In this document: positions 13,001-25,000 of the stretch, piece after piece
Position numbering within the stretch: the stretch's first letter is position 1
Layout: each line of letters begins with the position of its first letter
From: Apostichopus californicus
Taxonomy: Eukaryota; Echinodermata; Holothuroidea; Aspidochirotida; Stichopodidae
Direction of reading: 5' to 3'
Length of the DNA stretch: 30,859 bases
NCBI GenBank assembly: GCA_020650975.1
Contig: JAIPMN010004102.1
Coordinates: forward strand, 9,743 to 40,601
The notes under the pieces: generated by a model
Databases searched by the model: none
Told to the model about the DNA's origin: nothing
Seen by the model: the letters and a program-made list of their open reading frames with translations, nothing else
Translations under genes and position numbers: made by a program

Positions 13001-16000
13001 CACATAGTACTATATATAGAGAACAGATTAATGTTGATAAATTTGGAAATCTAATTTTTACTCTGATAAACTAACCAGTGAATTTATATTTGAGAGATCT
13101 TTGCATTCAGTTTAAATTTTATGATGATTCAGGAACTCAATGACATCTTCTTCATTTTTCCCCCCCTTTTCTCGTTCTTCTTTCATAAATCCATCTTTCT
13201 GTAGATGCTGCAGATTTGGATCCTAAAGTCGGACAGAAATGCGTTCAGACTCTTTTGACTGTGGTACACTACCTCCGCACCCAAGAGAAACCCACCTCGG
13301 GGTGATTGATTTTGCCTTGATTTATTCTTCTCCTTTTGCTTTACCACTAACTGTTACAAAAAAAAATATGATTTCGCATGAAGTTCATATTTGAGAAAAG
13401 ACATAACAATAGAGTTTGGAGAAAATATGGTCTCAACTTTAAAACTGGGTAGCTCAACCTGAAGTTGGACTCAAACAAGTTTGAGTTTATTTCCACAGAG
13501 CAAACCATACAATAGTACAACAATTTAACAAGGTGATGGAGGAGGACTGAGGAAGCCTTGCTCATTCAAGCATCCCCCCTGACAAGAAACAATAGATAAT
13601 GACACAGATAAAACAAAGGAAACAATGAAAAGTCAAGCCCTGAGTGAGTCTAGCCCTTAGGTAGTGGTGTTACCTATAAAAACCATTTCTTTGCCGAAGG
13701 TACCAAACAGCAGATACTGGTTAAGAGAAGTTATTAAAATTGTAAATTTATTTTATAGAGCAGTAAGAGGGATTGGAATAATTTATCTAGTATTGTATTG
13801 CAAAATGGTATATAAAATGGTCAAATTGCTACCCAACTGAAAAGATGTATAGCAGTTATCTACATGGGTACTCTAGTATTCAACGAGAGCCTTCGAAACA
13901 GCTACACAAGATTTTGATGACTCAATTATTCTCTGAGTATTAAAGTGACGTGACCCATCATTATGACGGGAGTCTCACCTGTGTGGTTGTCATCTTTGGA
14001 AATGCCTTAAAAAAGTGTTGTTTTCTTAATACAAATTAAATGCTGTATTTTTACTCATTACAGGAGACATCAGAAGAGTAACCCATGGAACAATAACTTT
14101 TGGCTGGACATGAATTATCTCCTTCTGGCTAAAGCAGCTCAGCTATGCAAAGCTCACTTCACCTGCCTGCTGTACACGGAAATATGGTACAACGTTACAA
14201 GGTAAGCGGCAGTAACCGTTTTATGCTCCGCTGTTTAATAACTGTTTAGTGGATGGATGACACTCTTGTAGTGAAACGGACCTATACGACCAGGAGCGTA
14301 GCTAGACTCCTGTCTTCAAGGGGGCCCCAGTTCTCTCTATGTGGGGCCTAGACCCTCCCCTGCCCTCCCCCTTGGCTGTGTCACTGGGCACAACTGGTTT
14401 ATTTCATTCATGACAGTGTCATGAAAAGTGGGTAATTCTGTCCTCTTGGAATATAGCTGCTCATATACGGTAGTGGTTCTTTCGTTACAACCTTTGTTGG
14501 AGCTTTGTGTTCGATGGATGTCACTTGGAAGTGATTTTATATATTGTTAATGAAAATCATTTATACTTGTTCTTGCCTTTGATCAGCCAGGGGTCGATTT
14601 TACCCCTTGGTTTACCAAATTCAGAACTGCTGCACAGCAAAGGTTGAGGAGCTAGAGGAATAGCAAGGTTGAGGTTCCAGAGTCAAGAGATCCAAGATCC
14701 TCAGATGCCCCCCTCGGTTTCATGGTCTCAGCACAGGGTGTCGGATCAACTAATCCATTACCAATTGATGCCCCCAGACTACCACTGCCCTAATGAGCTT
14801 ATGTTTTGGCTCTAAAGATTGATATCATATCAGCCTAGACATTTTTCATGATTAATTCAGACAAAGCATGTTCATTTTTTTTCCAGTTGCTTTATAGTAG
14901 CATAAATGGATCATATTCAACAGAATTAACTGATTATTTGCAGGAAAGGCATGAACACAAATATTTCTCGCCAGTGAGGTTTTAAGTAGTCAACTGTGTA
15001 CTCATATGTACACAATACTCTCGTTCATGTCAGGTATCAAAGAAGAGAAGCTTGGTATCTCTGAAAACTGAAATGGGTCTTATAACTTTCGCTTTCTCAG
15101 GTCACAACACGAACACCTCCCAGACAGTGGAGACTCACAGGGAGGAAGCCAGCACAGTTTAGACACCCTGTCATCCAACTCGGAGATTAACGTACAGAGG
15201 CTACTCCTGGAGGCCTACACCAGCATCGGAGAACCCGACGGGCTGTACGGCTGTGGCGTGTCACGAATGACCGATCATCTTGCCAGGTTGGTCCGGCTAC
15301 ATTATTATTGATTATTGATTATTGATTATGAGATGACATGTGAGAGACATTTATGAGATGACATTGGTTATTGATTATGAGATGACATTTGAGAGACATT
15401 TATGAGATGACATTGATTATTGATTATGAGATGACATTTGAGCGACATGAGATGGTTAATGAGATGTTATTGATTACTGATTAATGAGATGATATTATTG
15501 ATTATGAGATGACATTTGAGAGACATGGGATGACTTATGAGATGACATTGATTATAAGAATGAGATGACATTATTGATTATGAGCTGACATCATTGATTA
15601 TGAGATGACCTTTGAGAGACAGTTATGGGATGATTAATGAGATGTTATTGATTACTGATTAATGAGATGACATTATTGATTTTGAGATGGCATTATTGAT
15701 TATGAGATGACATTTGAGAGACAGTTATGGGATGAATTATGAGATGACATTGATTATTGATTATGAGATGACATTATTGGTTATGAGATGACATTATTGA
15801 TTATGAGATGACATTATTGATTATGAGATGACATAATTGACTATGAGATGACATTTGAGAGACATTTATGAGATGACTTATGATATGACATTATTGATTA
15901 TGAGATGACATCGATTATTGAGAATGAGATGACGTAGTTGATTATGAGATGACATTATTTATTATGAGATGACATTGATTATGAGATGACATTATTGATT

Positions 16001-19000
16001 ATGAGATGACATTCAAGAGACCTTTATGAGACGATTTATGATATGACATTATTGATTATGAGATGACATCAAGCGACCTTTATGAGATTATTTATGATAT
16101 GACATTGATTGTTGATTATGAGATGACATTATGAGATGACATTATTGATTATGAGATGTTACAAGATTTAATATATTAAGGGGGTGGGGGCAGTGGGGGA
16201 GTATGGGGTGTATTTAAGGGTAGGTGTGGGCTATATAAACAATGAAGGGCTTTAGAGATTGTGATAGTCTGTGATAGACAATTTTCAGCATCATAGCTGA
16301 ACAGTCAGTACTGTCTGATATATGTTTTCATTCAAGAGTGCTATAAGATCACAACATCAGAGTGGTACAAGTATCAGAAAGTTGTCCCAACTGGTTGAAA
16401 CTGAAATGTGAAGATTGCATATTCATGCTTGTAGTGTTGTTGATAAGGAAATTTTGTATTAAATTAAATTCTTGTGTTTTCATGTTGTATCATATACACT
16501 GCAGTCCTGTGGGTGACATGAGAGATTGACACTGTCAATGTGAGGTCATATAACATACAAAACAAATTAAGCAAAAGGTAAATTTAACTTTCACCAGAAA
16601 ATTGACTCCATTTTTTTTCCAGAATACACACTTACGAGCATGAAGGAGACTGGACTAGCGCTGTAGCTGGTTATGACCTCCTGAACAGTGATCTGAGAGA
16701 ACAAGGATCTAAAGCTGGGCTCCTACAGGTGAGGGTAGAGGCTTTGTATAAGAATTAGTATTGACCCCCACCCCTCCACCCCCCCCCCCCACAAAAAAAA
16801 AATCTTTTGTATTAAGTGTTCCAGTAGATTTTGAAGCAAACTGTTATTTAATCAAACTATTCAGAGATATATGATGTTTTAAACAGTTTAGGGGTTAGTA
16901 TTGGTAAATAGCTTTATGCAAAACATAACTTGGCTTGACTTGTTCTATTGACAGTTACATGGAAAGATATGACCGACTTGATAAGAGTGAAAGGCAAATG
17001 CAAAGGTACCATGTCAAAAATAGGATGGTGAGAGGGCTGCAGCATCATGCAGCCTGGCTGGCTAGTGTATAACCTATTTGTACTCCGTAGTTTCACACAA
17101 TTGGTACTGCCTGCTGATCTGCAGGAATAATCTCTATTATTTGATATTGATTCATCTTAGCTGAGCAAGATATTTGCAGCTGCTGCATCTTAAGTGGACA
17201 GGATATTGCAGCATCTTAGCTGAGCAGGATATTGCAGCTGCTGCATCTTAGCTGAGCAGGATATTTGCAGCTGCTGCATCTTAGCTGAGTAGGATATTGC
17301 AGCTGCTGCATCTTAGCTGAGCAGAATATTACAGCTGCTGCATCTTTCTTTTCGACACCGTATATAAATCTGACAATCTGCTCTTCCTGCGAACCCATCC
17401 ATTTGACCACTTGCAAGCCAATCACTTCATTTTGTGATGTGTATATTTGGTGTCTTTAAAGTCCTTTAACAAGTCTGTGTTATGTTGTTTAGTAGCAGGG
17501 GTCTCTTAAATGATGTATTAATAAAAGAAAATGTATGTGTGTTTATCTTCTTTTAAATGAATACAGAAACATGTTTAGAAAGTGTAAGATATAAGTTTAC
17601 TTTACCCTACGGTCTAATTTAAATTTTTCAGGCCTTACAAAATGCTGGCTTAAATCACGTCCTTCAGACGTACTTGAAGGGTGTCGAGATGGATGCTAAC
17701 AGAGAGAGGGATCCAGGGCTAGTAGAGGCTCAGTATGAGGCAGCTTGGAGGAATGGTATCTGGGACTTACCAGAACAAGCCAGGTGCTTTTTCTGCCTAT
17801 TTTTCTGTAATTTACTTCCCTTTTTTTTCCCCCACCCTTTTTTTTGGCATCTGAGAGTAAGAATTTTCTTAAAGCTAAATAACTACGACACATACATTCG
17901 AAAAACATGCTATCTGTAATATCTTTCTTTTCGTTCATCTTCTCCTTTTCCAGTCGAGACTTTTCTGGGTTTCACAACTGTCTTTACGGTGCCCTGTCTG
18001 CGATTCGTGACAAGGACCAGCAGACGTGCGAAGACGCTCTGGAGAGAGGCCACTGTATCGTTGCTGAGAGTCTGCATCACGCCAGCCTTGAGAGCATTCA
18101 CAGTGTATATCCTCTCCTGGATCAGCTGCAGGCTCTCAAGGAGATGCACGAAGTACAGACCCTCGCATTTGGGTATTTCTTTCTGTCTTTAAACCTAGGT
18201 TTTTTGCTACAAAACCTGTGCTATCTCACTTCCTATGAGAATTAAGGAATTGGTGGAGGAAGGTGTGGGAGGGGAGGGAGGGAGGGATTGAGGGATTCTG
18301 TCAGGTATTGAATTGAGGGATCCTGTGAGGGATTAAGGAAGGGATTCTGTGAGGGATTCTGAGGGGTTGAGGGAGGGATTGAGGGATGCTGTCAGGGATT
18401 GAAGGGGATTGAGGGATCCTTGAGGGATTGAGGGAGGGATTGAGGTAGGGATTCTGTGATGGATTATGTGAGGGTTTGAGGGACAGATTCTGTGAGGGAT
18501 AGAGGGAGGGATTGAGGGAGGGAACGAGGGAGGGANNNNNNNNNNNNNNGGAGGGATTTAGGGAGGGATTTAGGGAGGGAGGGATTGAGGGATCCTGTGA
18601 GGGATTGAGGGAGGGATTCTGTGAGGGGTTATGTGAGGTTTTGAGGGACAGATTCTGTGAGGGATAGAGGGAGGGATTGAGGGAGGGAACATGGGAGGGA
18701 TTGAGGGAGGGATTGAGGGAGGGATTTAGGGAGGGAGGGATTCTGTGAGGGATTGAGGGAGGGATTTAGGGAGGGAGGGATTCTGTGAGGGATTGAGGGA
18801 GGGATTGAATGATGGAGGGAGGGATTAAAGGTGTTGGTAGCTATTTGGTGATATCTCCCCCAATATGAGTCTCAACTGATCACTTAAAACACTTGTACCG
18901 TTTCACCCAATCAAAATAGGGCACCTTAGTTTGGGACAATTTTTCTATATATTTTACTATCATGTCATGGTTTTTCAAAGCACTTGTACTGACAGTACGA

Positions 19001-22000
19001 ATATCCCGCTGTTTCTACCAGATAAAGCTGAGAAACTGTTTCTCCTGTCAGTACAGCATTTCCTTCCTCATCTGACCATATCTGTAATCATTTATAAATA
19101 TTATGTCTTCCTACTCTCAAAATAGCCACGAACCTCTGGACGCCATCCTGTCAAAGTGGAATGATCATCAACGATCCATCGAGACATCTTTTGACATCAC
19201 CGAGATGACCTTCAAACTCCGCCTCAGTGGTCTTAGATTGCTCTCCGACCAGTCCCCAGAGACCGAGAAGCCAGCCATGGATCGAGGTCTCACTAAACAT
19301 TTAATAATGTATGCAAAAGCTGCCACCAATGCCAAAAGATTCCAGGTAATGAAGCAAATCACTTTTTGATCTTCGAGCATAGACCGGTGGTCCGCAAATT
19401 TCGGCCCTCTACCCGGGTACTTTCAGTGAGGACCGAGGCATAACAGCACAGAACCCCCACTCTTCAGAGAAATGCTCAGCAAGCATAAAAAATAGTTCAG
19501 ACATTGGACATCGGCATGCTAGCTCCGAGAACTGTAGATAAATTCTGGAAAAAGGCCTGCGAACCCTGCGAAAATGTTTTGTGACCCACTTCTGGGTTGG
19601 GCATAGACAAATTATCGGTTGTTAATTGGAATCGGACAAATTCTCATCCTGTTGTTTGTTGTTGATTTAACACTATAACTTTGATAAGTCAGATGTTGAG
19701 GCCCCCCACTCCTCAGAGTAATGCTCAGATGCATTCAAATATAGCTAGGACGGTGAACATCGGCATGCAGGTTCCTAGAACTGTGGATAAATTTTCCGAC
19801 TCCTGGAAAAGGCCTGGGATCCACCCCGAAAGTATTTTGCGACCCACTGTTGGGTTGGGCGTATACAAATTGTCGGTTGTTAATTGGAATCAGACTAAAT
19901 GTGTATCGTTTTGTTTTTTGTTTGATCTTGCAGTTACAATTTGATGTATTGCATTAAATATTTTTGAAAACAATATTTGGGATTTCACAGTTAACATATA
20001 TATATTTTTTTCCGCATAAATGGCTGCCCATAGTACATAAACTGACATGTCATTTTGAAAGTTGTGAATTAAAGCCTGAAATTGTGCATAAAGTACCTAC
20101 AAAATCCTACTATCTTTTTAATCTACACAATCTAGATAAAATAGAGTACTATAGTTCTTTTCATTTGTCTTCTTTTCATTTATGCTTTCTAGATAGCAGA
20201 AGAGTCTCTTAAAGTCATGAAAAGTTTTGAAAGTTCTCTCGGGTCAGACAGCCCCGGTAACCTCCAGTGGAACAGGTGGCTGTTAGAAGCGGAAATGTTC
20301 TGGGCTAAGTCAGAGACTTCCACCGCCCTGCACCTCATCAGAGCACTCATCGACAAGTTGTCAAAGGTACGGTTAGTTGCCACCAAAAAAGCAACAGTAA
20401 AAAAATTTATCATTTTTTTCTGTTCTGAATATTTTGATGCTTAGATAAAATATGTTAAAGAAATTGTGTTGTTGATGAGAATTTTTTGTTTGTTTGTGAC
20501 AAACACCAGACTTTTAGTGAGTCTGTTCTCATATTCTTGTACTAGCATACTTATCTGTACTTAATACCTGTACTTCTCTGTACTTTAGTGTACTTACCTG
20601 AACTTTAGTATCCTTACCTGTACTTTTCTGTACTTTAGTGTACTTTCCTGTACTTTCCTGTACTTAATAATAATAATAATTTATTTTGTAAAGCGTAAAA
20701 TCCACAAAAGTGCTCTAAAACGCTATGTAACAGCAAATAAAAAAAAAATAAACAAATATATGACACAAAAATATGTAGTAAAATTGCAAAATAAAATACA
20801 ATATAAATGAGTATGAAAAATAAAAAGCATGCACGTTTGAGTTTGTTTGAGTATTGCACATGAACAGAATTTAATACACAGTTTAAATATTGCAGTAATG
20901 CTGTCTAAAAAGGAAGGTTTTCAGCTTTGATTTGAATGTCCTAAGACTAGAAACAGTTCTGAGTTCAGCTGGCAGCTCATTCCAGAGGCGTGGCCCAGCC
21001 ACGCAAAAAGCTCTGTTCCCATAGCTGTTTGTCTTGGTGATCGGCACGTCCAGACGACTCTGACCAGCAGACCGTAGGGCTCTTGTTGGCTGATATGGAC
21101 GGATGAGATCTTGCAGGTATGGAGGTGCCATGTTGTTCTGGCACTTGAACACAAGAAGAAGGACTTTGAACTTAATCCGCTGAGATACTGGCATCCAATG
21201 AAGATCATGTAATACTGGGGTAATATGACTAGATGTTCTTGTTAGTGTTACAATCCTTGCTGCTATGTTTTGGAGCCTTTGCAGTCGTTTTATTTGTTTA
21301 ACTGGTAGTCCACAGAAAAGTGCATTGCAGTAATCCAGTTAAGATGTTATTAAAGCATGGATTAACTGCTCTGTGGCTTCTCTGGTGAGGTATATTCGTA
21401 TTCTTCCGATGTTGTAGAGATGGTACTGAGCAGACCGACACACAGATGTTATATGGTCTTCCATAGAGGCATGTTTGTCCATTATGACACCGATGCTCTT
21501 TGCCACATCACTAGGCTCCACCTGATGGTCACCAATCATGATGCTTGGACACTCTATCTTTCTGGCCGGATGCTTTGATGATATTAGAAGCACCTCAGTC
21601 TTTGAGTCATTCATTTTCAGGCATTTCTGTGACATCCATTGCCGAACTGAGGTTATGCACTTCTCTAGACGATGCACAGTGATAGTAATGTCATTGGGGT
21701 GGAACAGAAGATAGAGACTCGAGTCGTCTGCATAGAAGTGATAGTCCATGTCCTGCGAGCGAAGGAGCTGACCCAGTGAAGACGTGTATACCGTGAAGAG
21801 CACAGGCCCCAGGACCGAGCCCTGGGGCACGCCACATTCTAACGTCTGAGGGTCAGAAGAATCCTTTGCCAGGCACACAATCTGTTGGCGATCACTGAGG
21901 TATGATGTCATCCACTTTAGGGCGCTACCTTTAACACCAAGGTCACTGAGTGTACTAAGAAGCTGGAGGTGGTCGACCGTATCAAAAGCGGCCGAAAGGT

Positions 22001-25000
22001 CTAACAGAACCATCAGGCACGCTTTCTGACCTCCAAGAGCTACCATCACATCATTCTGAATGCGCACGAGGGCAGTCTCAGTGCTGCGGTGTTTCCTGTA
22101 GGCAGATTGATGAGTCTCCTGTAGACCATTGTGTTCAAGATAGGATGTGAGACGGGATGACACAACTTTTTCTAGAACCTTTGATACAAATGGAAGGTTC
22201 GACACTGGCCTATAATTTGAGAGAACGGTAGGATCCAGCGAGGGTTTCTTAATGAGTGGTGTCACATGGGCGAGCTTGAAAGCGGATGGTACATCGCCAG
22301 TTATGAGGGAGTTGTTCACAATAGTGCTGATAACTGGCAAGAGAGGTGTCACACACTGCTTAAGGAGGTTTGTAGGCAGCGGATCAAGGCCACAGCTCTT
22401 AGACAGGGAGGCCATTATGATCCGCTTCAGTTCATCCTCTATAGCTGGCTCCCACATATCTAGTGCACAAGATGTAGTGTACTTTAGTGTCGTTACCTGT
22501 ACTTTATTGTACTTTAGTGTACTTTCTTGTACTGTAGTGTCCTTACCTGTCCTTTCCTGTACTTTAGTGTCCTTACCTGTACTTTAGTGTCCTTACCTGT
22601 ACTTTCCTGTATTTTAGTGTCATTTCCTGTACTTTAGTGTCCTTACCTGTACTTTTCTGTACTTAAGTGTCCTTACCTGTACTTTCTTGTACTTTAGTGT
22701 CCTTACCTGTACTTTAGTGTACTTTCATGTACTTACCTGTACTTACCAAGCGGTCTGGAAAACGGGAATGGGCTGGAAGAACATGGAACAGGAGAAACCT
22801 CGTTGATAAGTCTTGAAAGTCCTCAAATGTTTGGAGTTAGTCTGGCAATCGAGGGGAAAAAATTCTGATTCGCACACTTTTTGTATAAATATGTGTAGAC
22901 ATTTTTTCTCCTGCATGAAATGGAATGTTTAATAGAAATGTTGCTGATTTTGTCCATTCTCGCTTCAAAAAATTCCCCCCAAACAGCTTTCAGCTCGGCA
23001 CGAGACCTACAAGCAGCTCTATCCAGAGGCTCTAACACTTTACGGAAAATGGTTGGCAGAGTCTAGAACGGAGAGCCCGCATATCATCATTGCGAATTAT
23101 CTAGAAAAGGTATTTCTTATAGCTTATAAACAACATCTTGTACTTTAAATTTCGTTTTCATTTGGTACATAAGAAGGTTTATTATGTTAGTTGTCCTGTA
23201 ACAAATTTGTCAACTTTAACGTTCTGCATGGTTACTTGCCACATCCTGAACAAATTGTAACTTTTAAATATGTAGCTGTGAAGTTGTCTCCAGTTCTTTT
23301 GATCAAGCTCCAAACTTAAACATATATCCAAGAATATTAGAAGTAACATAATAATGTTCTTAAATGACCCCCTCCCCTACTCTCCTCACCTCCACATATA
23401 TATATATTTAGGAGTAAATAGTAATATAATATTTTCTAAAATGGCACTACCTTTCCCCACTTGTCACCCTCACCCCTCCCCCGGAACAATCTCAGCTGTG
23501 GTAACAGGTCTCTCACACATCTTGATATCTGAGAAATTGCCTCTAGTAGTCCAAGACCCAAGATTTATTACCTAAAATTACATTCTCCTCCCCCTATTTG
23601 TTACCCTACCCCCTTCTCACTTACCCCCGACAATCCCAAACCGTGCTAACTTGTCTCCTTCACAATTCGTAGGCCGTTGATATCTGTGAAGCTGCCTCCA
23701 GTTCAAGGAGTACCGCCATGACGGCCTACCTAACCCTAGCCAGGTTTGCGGACGCACAGTACCAGCACATTGTGAACTACATGAAATCACCAGAGTTTGA
23801 ATCCAAGAAAGGCATCTTGAACAAGTATCGGAGCAACGTAGAACAGCTCACTGTCATGGGTGATCTCAAAACAAGGTTTGAACCAGAAAAAAAAACAACA
23901 TCATTTTGTTTTGTTTTGTTAAAGTAATAATAAAAAACGATGGAAATTTAAATGTAAAGATTGTTTACTGCTTTGACCCCTCAAGTGTGGAAGGCAGTGT
24001 TTACATCTTCCAAATCACCTTTTTATTGTCGTGAAATCGAATAGAATAATTGTGTGTAGAACACAACTTTTGGCATTTCTGCCTATATGAGCAGGTTAGT
24101 TACTTTACTAACCGGTGGGTAAAGTTTCTCAAGAATTCAAATCTTTCATGGATAAAGGTTAGAGGGCTGACATTTTGATGTTTAGCAGTATCGTCTGCAG
24201 ATGCAGGCTTAAATCGCTAGAGATTGAACAACAAGTCATATAGAACTTGAGACCGAGTTTTTGTTCTTTTAAACACATTCACCCTTCCCTGCGTTTCATC
24301 TCACGTGTATCACCGTCACATTTAACTCGTTGACTACTTCTCCTCCTCTCCAGGTACTATCGTAATTTGCAGAAGCAGGGAGACCTCGACGAGAGCGAGA
24401 TGGAATCCTTACTCCAGGACAGATCTCGTTACCTCAACTCCTCTGCGGAGTGTTACCTGAAGTACCTGAAGGCCAGCTCCGCCGAGCTAGACATTCCTGT
24501 ATTCAGGCTGTGTTCCCTCTGGTTCAACAACCCGACAGAGGAGAGTGTTAACTCGTTACTACAGGTATGATGGTGAACTTTACCACCAAAGAGAAACTTG
24601 TGGCTATGTCACCTGTGATCACGTGTAAAACAAAACAGGAAATACACACAATACACTGAATTTTCTGTGTCAGGAAATACACACTTTTTCACCTGTGATG
24701 ATTCATTTATTTTTTTTATCACCAAGTCTCCTATAAAGTCTTAAAAAGACTTAACAAGGTAGGAGACTCCCTGGAAGAAAAGAAAAATGTACAAATATAA
24801 ATAATAAAGTATATACGTAACTTAAGGATTAAATAAACAGTAATAATATCCTAATGATGCTGATATGGATACGTGAATAGATTATATAATACTAGTACGA
24901 GTTAATAAATTCCTTTTTCAAATGTCTGGTGAATGTGGGTTTTGAAGTTACAGACTTCAACTTTTTGATAGATCATTCCAAATTTGCATTGCTCTATTAC

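Noticed and set aside
22987..22993. Alternative exon 22 acceptor at tttcag (exon from 22994)
   Set aside because: It breaks the reading frame entering in phase 0; the aacag acceptor at 22986 keeps it.
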